Assembly (NCBI GenBank): GCA_964587505.1
Contig: CAZPLD010000023.1
Span: 1 to 11,141, forward strand
Direction: 5' to 3'
From: 2-01-FULL-41-26 sp964587505
Lineage (GTDB): Bacteria > Patescibacteriota > Minisyncoccia > 2-02-FULL-40-12 > GWA2-44-9
DNA length: 11,141 nucleotides
The notes beneath the pieces are model-generated. The model did not search any database. It was not told where the DNA came from and was given only the letters and a program-made list of their open reading frames with translations. Of this stretch, positions 3,863 through 9,441 are shown piece by piece. A program made the position numbers and the translations under genes. The stretch's first letter is position 1; each line of letters starts with the position of its first letter.

Positions 3863-5039
3863 ATTTAAAGTTTTTCAGAAATTTTTTCTTAAATTCCGTA
3901 AATTTACCTCTTTGGATAGAATGTCTTATTCCCTCAAGTAGATTATTGAAGAACCACATATTGTGCATCAACGCATAGCGTTGACCCTGAGCTTGTCGAA
4001 GGGTTTTATTACTTTTTAGACATTCTCTTATCTTTGAACGGGATATTTTGGCGGAGCAAGTCGGACAGCCACAGTCTTTTTCAACCACCCCATTATCTCC
4101 GATATATTTACCCTTTCGGATATCCATGTGCCCTGTTTTAGTATAGAGCCGGCCATGGCGGGCTTCGCGGGTAGGAATAACGCAATCAAACATGTCTATG
4201 CCATTTTGGACGGCTTCAAATATGTCTGCCACCTTGCCGACTCCCAAAAGATGCCTCGGTTTTTCTTCCGGCAAGTAAGGGATTATCCATTTCAGCATTT
4301 TGGAAATCTGTTTTTTTGTATAAGAACCGCCGATGCCGAAACCATCAAAAGGAAGCGAGCCGATATAGCGGGCGCTTTTAATTCTTAAGTCTTTGTAAAT
4401 TCCGCCCTGCACAATCCCAAAAAGCTGCTGGTTTTTATTGTATTTTTTAAGGCAAATTTCAGCCCACTTGTTGGTCAGCTCTACGGCTTTTTTGTTATAT
4501 TTAAAATTATCGAGAGGAGAGGTGATGTGGTCGAAGGCGAAGATTATATCGGCCCCTATTTTTTTCTGGATTTTCATGGACAGCTCCGGTCCAAGGAACA
4601 TTTTCCGCCCGTTAAAGTTGAAATAAACGCCTTTGTCGGTGATTTTAATTTTACTGCGCTTATATATTATGTCTGCTTTGGCCTCTCCGGTCATGAATTT
4701 ACCGACTTTATTTTTGTCGCCAAAAGCCAAAGACAAAACCTGAAACCCTCCGCTATCAGTCATGGTTGGGATATTTAATCCGAGCCTTTTGGTAATAAAA
4801 GTTTTTTTTGAAGCGTTGCTTGCCCCGCCCTTGTCAGCAAGGGCGGGGTCCCAAAGATGAAAAGTGTTGGCAATAACGAGCTGTGTTCTTGTTCTTTTGA
4901 TACCCCTTGGCGTTAGATGGCGAAACTTGCCATAAGTACCGACGAATACATAAGAAGGTGTTTTAATATTTCCATGAGGCGTGCTTAAAACACCCAAACG
5001 GGCTTTTGTTTTAGTATCTTTTTTTAAAATTTTAAACAT
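3861..5039 (-). CDS. tgt: tRNA-guanine transglycosylase (TGT), with two palindromic in-frame insertions
   Basis: This enzyme exchanges guanine 34 of GUN-anticodon tRNAs for a 7-deazaguanine base in the queuosine pathway. Visible are TDSGGFQ with D95 (general acid/base region), IIFAFD with D170, GIVQGGIY, IDMFDCVIPTREARHG with the nucleophile D285, and the zinc site C323/C325/C328 with H359. The base-pocket sequence is unusual: the AFDEC of typical bacterial enzymes reads AFDHI, and GLAVGE reads GFGIGGS. The protein is 392 residues, slightly long. Two stretches are encoded by palindromes: DPALADKGGA (64-73; hairpin 4823-4848) and TLRQAQGQRYAL (346-357; element plus hairpin 3969-4004), the latter between the third zinc Cys and the zinc His. 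The upstream gene is separated by a terminator, and no Shine-Dalgarno sequence is evident. Confidence 0.95.
   Translation of the reverse strand: MFKILKKDTKTKARLGVLSTPHGNIKTPSYVFVGTYGKFRHLTPRGIKRTRTQLVIANTFHLWDPALADKGGASNASKKTFITKRLGLNIPTMTDSGGFQVLSLAFGDKNKVGKFMTGEAKADIIYKRSKIKITDKGVYFNFNGRKMFLGPELSMKIQKKIGADIIFAFDHITSPLDNFKYNKKAVELTNKWAEICLKKYNKNQQLFGIVQGGIYKDLRIKSARYIGSLPFDGFGIGGSYTKKQISKMLKWIIPYLPEEKPRHLLGVGKVADIFEAVQNGIDMFDCVIPTREARHGRLYTKTGHMDIRKGKYIGDNGVVEKDCGCPTCSAKISRSKIRECLKSNKTLRQAQGQRYALMHNMWFFNNLLEGIRHSIQRGKFTEFKKKFLKNFK
3969..3983. repeat. Perfect 6-bp hairpin inside tgt
   Basis: CAACGC (3969-3974) and GCGTTG (3978-3983) flank a 3-nt loop. The hairpin abuts the CCCTGAGC end of the element at 3984-4004. 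Together they span 36 bp, exactly 12 codons of tgt. Confidence 0.75.
3984..4004 (+). repeat. CCCTGAGC-type palindromic element, copy 2 (in frame in tgt)
   Basis: This is the same 21-bp element as at 893-913 (20 of 21 identical), with the T variant GAGCTTGTCGA. Read on the minus strand it encodes TLRQAQG (TGT residues 346-352), a different frame and strand from copy 1. The hairpin at 3969-3983 lies against the same end as in copy 1. Confidence 0.88.
4823..4848. repeat. 11-bp perfect GC-rich hairpin inside tgt
   Basis: CCCCGCCCTTG (4823-4833) pairs exactly with CAAGGGCGGGG (4838-4848) over a 4-nt loop, 26 bp in all. On the minus strand it encodes about residues 64-73 (DPALADKGGA), between the conserved NTFHLW and TDSGGFQ motifs. 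As remembered for the Zymomonas enzyme, that interval is about five residues shorter. It is far richer in GC than the surrounding gene. Confidence 0.85.
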
Positions 5040-5047
5040 TTGAATAT

Positions 5048-5067
5048 AAAACCGCCCTGTTGGGCGG
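5048..5067 (-). terminator. Intrinsic terminator between the secreted-protein gene and tgt
   Basis: CCGCCC (5052-5057) pairs with GGGCGG (5062-5067) over a 4-nt loop. Read on the minus strand, the stem starts two bases after the stop codon of the 5069-5803 gene and is followed by TTTTATATT. The tgt ATG lies only 12 bp beyond the stem, so tgt must have a promoter overlapping this region or depend on read-through. On the plus strand the stem is followed by ATTATTTTTTTG. Confidence 0.8.
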
Positions 5068-5068
5068 A

Positions 5069-5803
5069 TTATTTTTTTGTAAAGTTGTCATAATTGTAAC
5101 GGTATTCTTTTCGACCGTCCCGTATAGAGTCAAAGGTGGTTGATGCTTCAAGCGTTCTTTCCACCACCACTCCTTCTGGTTCAAGGCGTTCCTGTGTCAA
5201 GGTGAATCTGAAATTTTTTATAGTGATTGGCACCGGTAGGATACCGAACTTCCAGTAAGTGAAGCCGAATTCTTCTGGTATGTGGATTTCTGTCTTTTTA
5301 ATATAGTAATACTCTCCTCGTACATCCACGAATATTCTGCCATGGAGACGGTTTATAAAGCGGTCTTCTATTGACTTGTATTTCAGACCCGCTTTGGGTG
5401 CAAAATCAATGACAACATAAACCCGGCCATCTATAATTGTCAGTCCGGGTGAACTGCTGGTGTTAGCCATCTCGAAATTATATCTGTCAGCCAGTATGTC
5501 ATAAAGATCCAATTCAAATCCGGCTATTCTGGACTTTTGAGAGCCGTCAACAATTCTTGTTGCCACCCCTTGAGCTGGTTTTCTGGACCTCGATACCCCA
5601 TTTGTGTCGAATTCTTCTTCTACGGATAATTCTCGGTATCTCAATTGCGATTTTGCTTGCTTGTTGTCCTTGGCATCTTTTATGACCTTTTGGATGGTCC
5701 ACGATGCAACATCGTCGACTATATTGGCTGGTTGTCCCCGTATTGGTTCGGAAGGCAGGATAAAGGCGATAATAATTAAGATAGAGAGTGTTTTTGTTCT
5801 CAC
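5069..5803 (-). CDS. Secreted protein of unknown function, signal peptide plus beta-rich domain (244 aa)
   Basis: The start is the GTG at 5803-5801, five bases after a strong Shine-Dalgarno sequence; the in-frame GTG at 5809 overlaps that sequence and cannot be used. The N-terminus (MRTKT, then LSILIIIAFILP, then SEPIRGQPA) is a typical Sec signal peptide, with cleavage likely after RG or QPA. There is no lipobox cysteine and the protein appears to have no cysteines. The mature part begins with a charged region of about 80 residues. It then turns into alternating beta strands (GLTIIDGRVYVVIDF, LHGRIFVDVRGEYYYIKK, ITIKNFRFTLTQERLEPEG) resembling the strand pattern of LolA/LolB-like lipid-binding folds. 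That resemblance is a weak inference. The product is exported, presumably cell-envelope associated. A terminator follows directly, so it is probably monocistronic. Confidence 0.85.
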   Translation of the reverse strand: MRTKTLSILIIIAFILPSEPIRGQPANIVDDVASWTIQKVIKDAKDNKQAKSQLRYRELSVEEEFDTNGVSRSRKPAQGVATRIVDGSQKSRIAGFELDLYDILADRYNFEMANTSSSPGLTIIDGRVYVVIDFAPKAGLKYKSIEDRFINRLHGRIFVDVRGEYYYIKKTEIHIPEEFGFTYWKFGILPVPITIKNFRFTLTQERLEPEGVVVERTLEASTTFDSIRDGRKEYRYNYDNFTKK

Positions 5804-5808
5804 TACCA

Positions 5809-5815
5809 CCTCCTT
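5809..5815 (-). promoter_or_regulatory. Strong Shine-Dalgarno sequence fixing the GTG start at 5803
   Basis: On the minus strand the sequence reads AAGGAGG (5815-5809), followed by five bases and GTG (5803-5801). Its surroundings (ACCAAGAAGGAG) closely resemble those of the 1198 gene (ACCAGAAGGAG). A TATAAA at minus 5842-5837 could be the -10 box, but no good -35 box is visible. Confidence 0.75.
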
Positions 5816-5908
5816 CTTGGTTATTAAAGAAACAATTTTATAGACAATACTACAAAAATTAAAAAATGTCCACTACCTCTAAATAAATTTTTGTGTTAGT
5901 GTATTCTT

Positions 5909-6145
5909 ATGATTTCTATAAAAATATATACAACCCCGACATGCGCCTACTGCAAAATGGCAAAAGAATATTTTAAGTCCAAAGGTTTTGAGTACGAAGA
6001 ATATAATGTGGCTACCGATATTGCAAAACAGAAAGAAATGATAGATAAAACTGGCCAGTTCGGAGTTCCGGTTATCGATATAGACGGGAAAATCGTTATC
6101 GGATTCGACAGGCCATTAATTAACCAATATTTAGGAATTAAATAA
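5909..6145 (+). CDS. Glutaredoxin-like / NrdH-like thiol-disulfide redoxin (78 aa)
   Basis: A thioredoxin-fold redoxin that reduces disulfides or glutathione-type mixed disulfides in the cytoplasm. It starts with strand ISIKIYTTPTC, has the active-site CAYC (residues 12-15), and has helix KMAKEYFKSKGF. TGQFGVPVIDIDG carries cis-Pro54, then IVIGFD. Length and motif order match the small glutaredoxin/NrdH class. CPR cells generally lack glutathione, so the electron donor is more likely a thioredoxin-reductase-like flavoprotein such as the one at 8079-8987; that pairing is inference. TATTCT (5902-5907) abuts the ATG, and no Shine-Dalgarno sequence is evident. The SOD gene starts one base after its stop codon, so the two are cotranscribed. 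Confidence 0.93.
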   Translation: MISIKIYTTPTCAYCKMAKEYFKSKGFEYEEYNVATDIAKQKEMIDKTGQFGVPVIDIDGKIVIGFDRPLINQYLGIK

Positions 6146-6146
6146 A

Positions 6147-6758
6147 ATGTCTAAAAAAGAGTTAAAACCATTATCATATGACGCCGGATCATTGAGGGGA
6201 ATTTCCCAGAAAACAATTGAGATCCACCACGGCAAGCTTTATAAGGGTTATGTCGATAAAACCAATGAGATAGGAGAAAAATTAGGCGAACTGCGCAAAA
6301 GCGGTAAAGCGGAGGGAAACCAAGTATATAGTGAACTGCGCGGATTAAAACAGGGCGAAACCTTTGCCCGGAATGGAATGTATCTTCATGAGAATTATTT
6401 TGCCATTCTTGGTGGAGACGGCGTGCCAAAAGGAGAGATAAAACAGGCAATTGAGGAAAAATTCGGCTCAATGAATGAGTTTTTCAAATATTTTTCTGCT
6501 TGCGGTATGGCGGCACGGGGCTGGGCTATATTATGCTGGGACATGCACGAAAAAAGACTGATGCAGTATAATTGCGATGCTCAAAATCACGGCGGGGTCT
6601 GGGGTTGTATCCCGATTATTGCCCTTGACGTTTACGAGCATTCTTATTTCATAGACACCGGTTCTGACCGTGCGACATACATCAAGGCATTTTTCGACAA
6701 CCTCAACTGGGACAAAATAGAAGAATTCTATCAGAAGGCAAAACAATACGTACTATAA
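6147..6758 (+). CDS. Iron/manganese superoxide dismutase, divergent active site (203 aa)
   Basis: Converts superoxide to oxygen and hydrogen peroxide in the cytoplasm. The four metal ligands of the Fe/Mn family are present: H27 (EIHHGKLYKGYV), H81 (LHENYF), D161 and H165 (LDVYEHSYFID). Y35 of the outer sphere is also kept. The usual second active-site His, four residues after the first ligand (HHxxHHxxYV), is L31 here. The AQNHGG segment with H148 before IPIIALD resembles archaeal enzymes with QNH rather than the Gln of E. coli MnSOD. NWDKIEEFY ends the family signature. AGGA (6133-6136) inside the glutaredoxin end can serve as ribosome binding site. The operon ends at a bidirectional terminator. 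Confidence 0.93.
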   Translation: MSKKELKPLSYDAGSLRGISQKTIEIHHGKLYKGYVDKTNEIGEKLGELRKSGKAEGNQVYSELRGLKQGETFARNGMYLHENYFAILGGDGVPKGEIKQAIEEKFGSMNEFFKYFSACGMAARGWAILCWDMHEKRLMQYNCDAQNHGGVWGCIPIIALDVYEHSYFIDTGSDRATYIKAFFDNLNWDKIEEFYQKAKQYVL

Positions 6759-6759
6759 T

Positions 6760-6787
6760 AAAAAATCCTGCGAGAGCAGGATTTTTT
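6760..6787. terminator. Bidirectional intrinsic terminator between SOD and PMT genes
   Basis: AAAAAATCCTGC (6760-6771) pairs with GCAGGATTTTTT (6776-6787) over a GAGA loop, giving T-tracts on both strands. It ends the plus-strand glutaredoxin-SOD operon and the minus-strand mannosyltransferase gene. Confidence 0.93.
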
Positions 6788-6788
6788 A

Positions 6789-8030
6789 TTATTCCCAACT
6801 TGGGAGCCAAATACGGGCATTTTGGGCTTGCGGGCTTAACGGCAGTCCGTAAGTTAGCGGAGAGAAATATATAAAAGCTACAGCAGAAACAACCGCCAAT
6901 CCGATAAATATTTTTTTGGCGTGTTCTTGTTTTTCAATTAAATAAACCAGAATAAGAACGGCGAACACGAGGCCAGTCAGATAGTGGTATAAGAACATAA
7001 CCCTCTTAATTCCGATAAATGGCAATAGATTTAAAAAATATCCTGCCAGAAATATTTTAACGATCCTATGCCGGACTACATATATCAAGGACATTAATAT
7101 GGCCACAGTAGACATCCACCAGATAACAGGGTTTCCAAAGAGGTAGATTCTGGAATTACCGGAAATCCAATAAAATATCGGACGGGTCATAAATGGCCAC
7201 GTGTACCATTGGCTGCTGTACGGATGCGTTGCGGTCAGGCGCTGGTTGGACTGATACATCTGAATATTCAATTCAATAAACTTTTTAACAATATTTTCAT
7301 TACGGAAGCCGGGACTCATAAAAGCATCTCCCGAACCGGGTTTTGTAAGTAAAGAAAAATGAACGGCAAAAATAGAAAAGTACAAAGCCAGAGGGATTAA
7401 CAGAAAATAAACCGGTAGTTTTAAAACCCGCTTAAATTCTCCACGGTTATATATCTGAAATAATTCGACAAAGAACGGCAGGGCCAGAAATGTCAGTCCT
7501 GTCCACTTAATTGAGGCGGCAAGTCCGCCAAATACGGCCATCCACAAGAATTGGCGCCGGAAATAAAACAAGAGAGCCAAAAAACCGAAGAGCATTAAAA
7601 ATCCGTCCATCAAAATGTAGTGGGTCTGGACGACAAGGGCATTCTCTATTGATACCAGAAGGCCAGCTATAAATGCCGCTTGGGGCTTGAATTTAAGCTG
7701 TAGGGCCAAAAGAAAAATAACCAGAGGCAAGAATGTCCCAGCTAAAGAAGGAAGAAAACGCAGGGCCATATATTTGTTATCGGGAAACTTTTCACCGATC
7801 TGGGCAAAACTGAATTCGGGCTTAAAGTTAAAAACTTTGGCGAAACCCGCGATCATCAGTTTTCCCAACGGAGGATGGATATCGAAGTAATATTCATGGG
7901 TATAATAGCCCGATATAAATTTACCGAAATGGACTTCGTCAAAAACGGTCTGATCGGGATTTCCGAAGAAAGCAAAATGTGTTACTAAACTGACTGCCAA
8001 AAGTGTTAATAATAATGATTTGTTGCTCAT
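6789..8030 (-). CDS. GT39-family dolichyl-phosphate-mannose-type protein O-mannosyltransferase
   Basis: A polytopic membrane glycosyltransferase that moves mannose (or another hexose) from a polyprenyl-phosphate donor to Ser/Thr of exported proteins. Family features are FDEVHFGKF with the acidic pair D31-E32, FDIHPPLGK (49-57), RFLPSLAG, ENALVVQTHYILMDGF (129-144), IKWTGL, and the C-terminal block SSQWYTWPFMTRPIFYW followed by GIKRVMFLYHYL. About ten membrane spans are visible. At 413 residues it is shorter than characterised bacterial PMTs of about 500, with reduced loops. The start ATG at 8030 lies 48 bp from the divergent trxB-like gene. It likely glycosylates envelope proteins; a real substrate cannot be read from the sequence. 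Confidence 0.92.
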   Translation of the reverse strand: MSNKSLLLTLLAVSLVTHFAFFGNPDQTVFDEVHFGKFISGYYTHEYYFDIHPPLGKLMIAGFAKVFNFKPEFSFAQIGEKFPDNKYMALRFLPSLAGTFLPLVIFLLALQLKFKPQAAFIAGLLVSIENALVVQTHYILMDGFLMLFGFLALLFYFRRQFLWMAVFGGLAASIKWTGLTFLALPFFVELFQIYNRGEFKRVLKLPVYFLLIPLALYFSIFAVHFSLLTKPGSGDAFMSPGFRNENIVKKFIELNIQMYQSNQRLTATHPYSSQWYTWPFMTRPIFYWISGNSRIYLFGNPVIWWMSTVAILMSLIYVVRHRIVKIFLAGYFLNLLPFIGIKRVMFLYHYLTGLVFAVLILVYLIEKQEHAKKIFIGLAVVSAVAFIYFSPLTYGLPLSPQAQNARIWLPSWE

Positions 8031-8078
8031 TTTTTGTATGCTATTATGATATAGTAAAAAGATTATTCTTGAAACCTC
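8031..8078. promoter_or_regulatory. Divergent promoter region, PMT / thioredoxin-reductase operon
   Basis: This 48-bp AT-rich gap separates two divergent starts. On the plus strand TGATATAGT (8047-8055) is an extended -10 box, which would start transcription about 17 bases before ATG 8079. On the minus strand CATAAT (8048-8043) could be the -10 box for the mannosyltransferase, with a very short leader. The two boxes overlap by one or two bases, so the promoters would compete. No good -35 boxes or Shine-Dalgarno sequences are visible. Confidence 0.45.
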
Positions 8079-8987
8079 ATGTTTGACTTAATTATTATAG
8101 GAGGCTCGGCTGCGGCAACTACCGCCGGTATCTATGCTGCAAGGCGCGGGCTTAACTTTAAGATTATTACCAAGGATTTTGGGGGCGAGGTGGCAACCTC
8201 CGGAGAGATAGGCAATTGGCCAGGAATCCCAGAAACCGACGGTATTACGCTTACCAACCAATTTAAAGAACACCTTAAATTTTACAATGTGATTCCGGAC
8301 GAGGGCATAGAGGTTATTCAGGTAATCAAAAAGGAAGACGGCACTTTTTTGGTGAAAACAAAAGGCGGACAGAACTACCAAGCTAAAGTCGTTATCGTGG
8401 CAACAGGAGTCCACCCGAGAGAATTAAATATTCCGGGTGAGAAAGAATTCAGAAACAAGGGCGTCAGCTATTGCACGGTTTGCGATGGGCCGTTGTTCAG
8501 CGGCAAAACTACAGCCGTTGTTGGAGGCGGAAATTCAGCATTGGAGGCGGGTTTGATGCTGGCGGATATTTCCTTGAAAGTTTATATAATAAATAAAAAC
8601 CCCAAATTTCAGGGCGACGACATGTTAATTAACAAGTTAACGGATAAAAAAAATGTGGAGATAATATATAACGCAAACACTACGCAAATTATGGGTGAGC
8701 AATTTGTAACCGGCCTGAAATATGAAAAAGATGGTCAACATGAAATAAAAGTTGACGGGATTTTTGTCCATATCGGCATGGTACCGAATTCATATATTGT
8801 TTCGGCCGATGTTAAGAAGAATGATTCCGGTGAAATCGTCGTCAGCAAGAATTGCGAAACCAACGTCCCGGGATTATATGCTGCCGGTGATGTAACGGAC
8901 GTGTCTTTTAATCAAATAGTTATTGCCGCCGGCCAAGGCTGTATTGCAACCTTATCCGCAGTTCAGTATCTAAACAAATTAAAATGA
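8079..8987 (+). CDS. trxB: Thioredoxin-reductase-family flavoprotein, AhpF-like pyridine nucleotide domain (302 aa)
   Basis: A FAD-dependent disulfide reductase that passes electrons to thioredoxin-like proteins. The FAD motif is IIIGGSAAATTAGIYAAR (5-22), the redox pair is C132-T-V-C135 in YCTVCDGPLF, the second Rossmann motif is VVGGGNSALEAG (147-158), and the C-terminal FAD motif is GLYAAGDVTD (265-274). Length is typical of low-molecular-weight reductases. The NADPH motif HRRxxxR of E. coli TrxB is absent (INKNPKF instead). The stretch around NKGVSYCTVCDGPLF, INKLTDKKNVEIIYNA and IFVHIGMVPN is closer to the C-terminal half of AhpF, so NADH may be the donor (inference). GGSAAA replaces the usual GxGPAG. 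Its stop codon overlaps the rpiB start (ATGA), so the two are translationally coupled. Confidence 0.9.
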   Translation: MFDLIIIGGSAAATTAGIYAARRGLNFKIITKDFGGEVATSGEIGNWPGIPETDGITLTNQFKEHLKFYNVIPDEGIEVIQVIKKEDGTFLVKTKGGQNYQAKVVIVATGVHPRELNIPGEKEFRNKGVSYCTVCDGPLFSGKTTAVVGGGNSALEAGLMLADISLKVYIINKNPKFQGDDMLINKLTDKKNVEIIYNANTTQIMGEQFVTGLKYEKDGQHEIKVDGIFVHIGMVPNSYIVSADVKKNDSGEIVVSKNCETNVPGLYAAGDVTDVSFNQIVIAAGQGCIATLSAVQYLNKLK

Positions 8988-9427
8988 TATTTTTAGCTGC
9001 TGATCACAGAGGGTTCCAATTAAAAGAAAAAGTTAAGCAATGGCTGGTTGAGTGGGGTTATGACTATGAAGATATGGGAGCTTTTAAATTGGATCCAGCC
9101 GATGACTATCCTATATATGCCAAAAAAGTGGCCGAGAGCATAGTTGAACCGGAAGACAGGGGTATACTTGTTTGCGGGTCGGGCGTAGGTGTTGACGAAG
9201 TAGCCAACAAATTTGACGGTATTCGTTCCGGTTTAGCAATAAGCAAGGAACAGATACAAGCTGCCCGCAATGACGATAACATAAATGTCTTGGCTTTAGC
9301 TTCGGACTTTATTTCCGAAGAAGAAGCCAAAGAAATAATCAAAGTTTTTTTAGATACTGAATTTGCCGACGCCGAGAGATTCAACAGGCGGCTGAAAGAA
9401 GTGGGCGAAATTGAAGAAGAGAACTAA
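8984..9427 (+). CDS. rpiB: RpiB/LacAB-family sugar-phosphate isomerase, missing the usual HND histidine (147 aa)
   Basis: The family interconverts ribose 5-phosphate and ribulose 5-phosphate (or related sugar phosphates) in the cytoplasm. Visible are the N-terminal AADHRGFQLKE (5-15; D7, H8), DYPIYA (41-46), and GILVCGSGVGVDEVANKFDGIR (60-81) with C64 and S66, where E. coli has Cys-Gly-Thr. ARNDDNINVLALA (94-106) corresponds to the ARxHNDANVLALG block. The ring-opening His of that block is replaced by D97, so activity or substrate may differ from RpiB. The length is normal. The gene overlaps the end of trxB by four bases and lies 14 bp before the FAD dehydrogenase, forming a three-gene operon. 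Confidence 0.88.
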   Translation: MIFLAADHRGFQLKEKVKQWLVEWGYDYEDMGAFKLDPADDYPIYAKKVAESIVEPEDRGILVCGSGVGVDEVANKFDGIRSGLAISKEQIQAARNDDNINVLALASDFISEEEAKEIIKVFLDTEFADAERFNRRLKEVGEIEEEN

Positions 9428-9441
9428 TTAGAATCAGCATT

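Noticed and set aside
5804..5809. GTG at 5809 as start of the secreted protein
   Set aside because: Its first base is part of the AAGGAGG ribosome site. GTG 5803 is five bases downstream at normal spacing.
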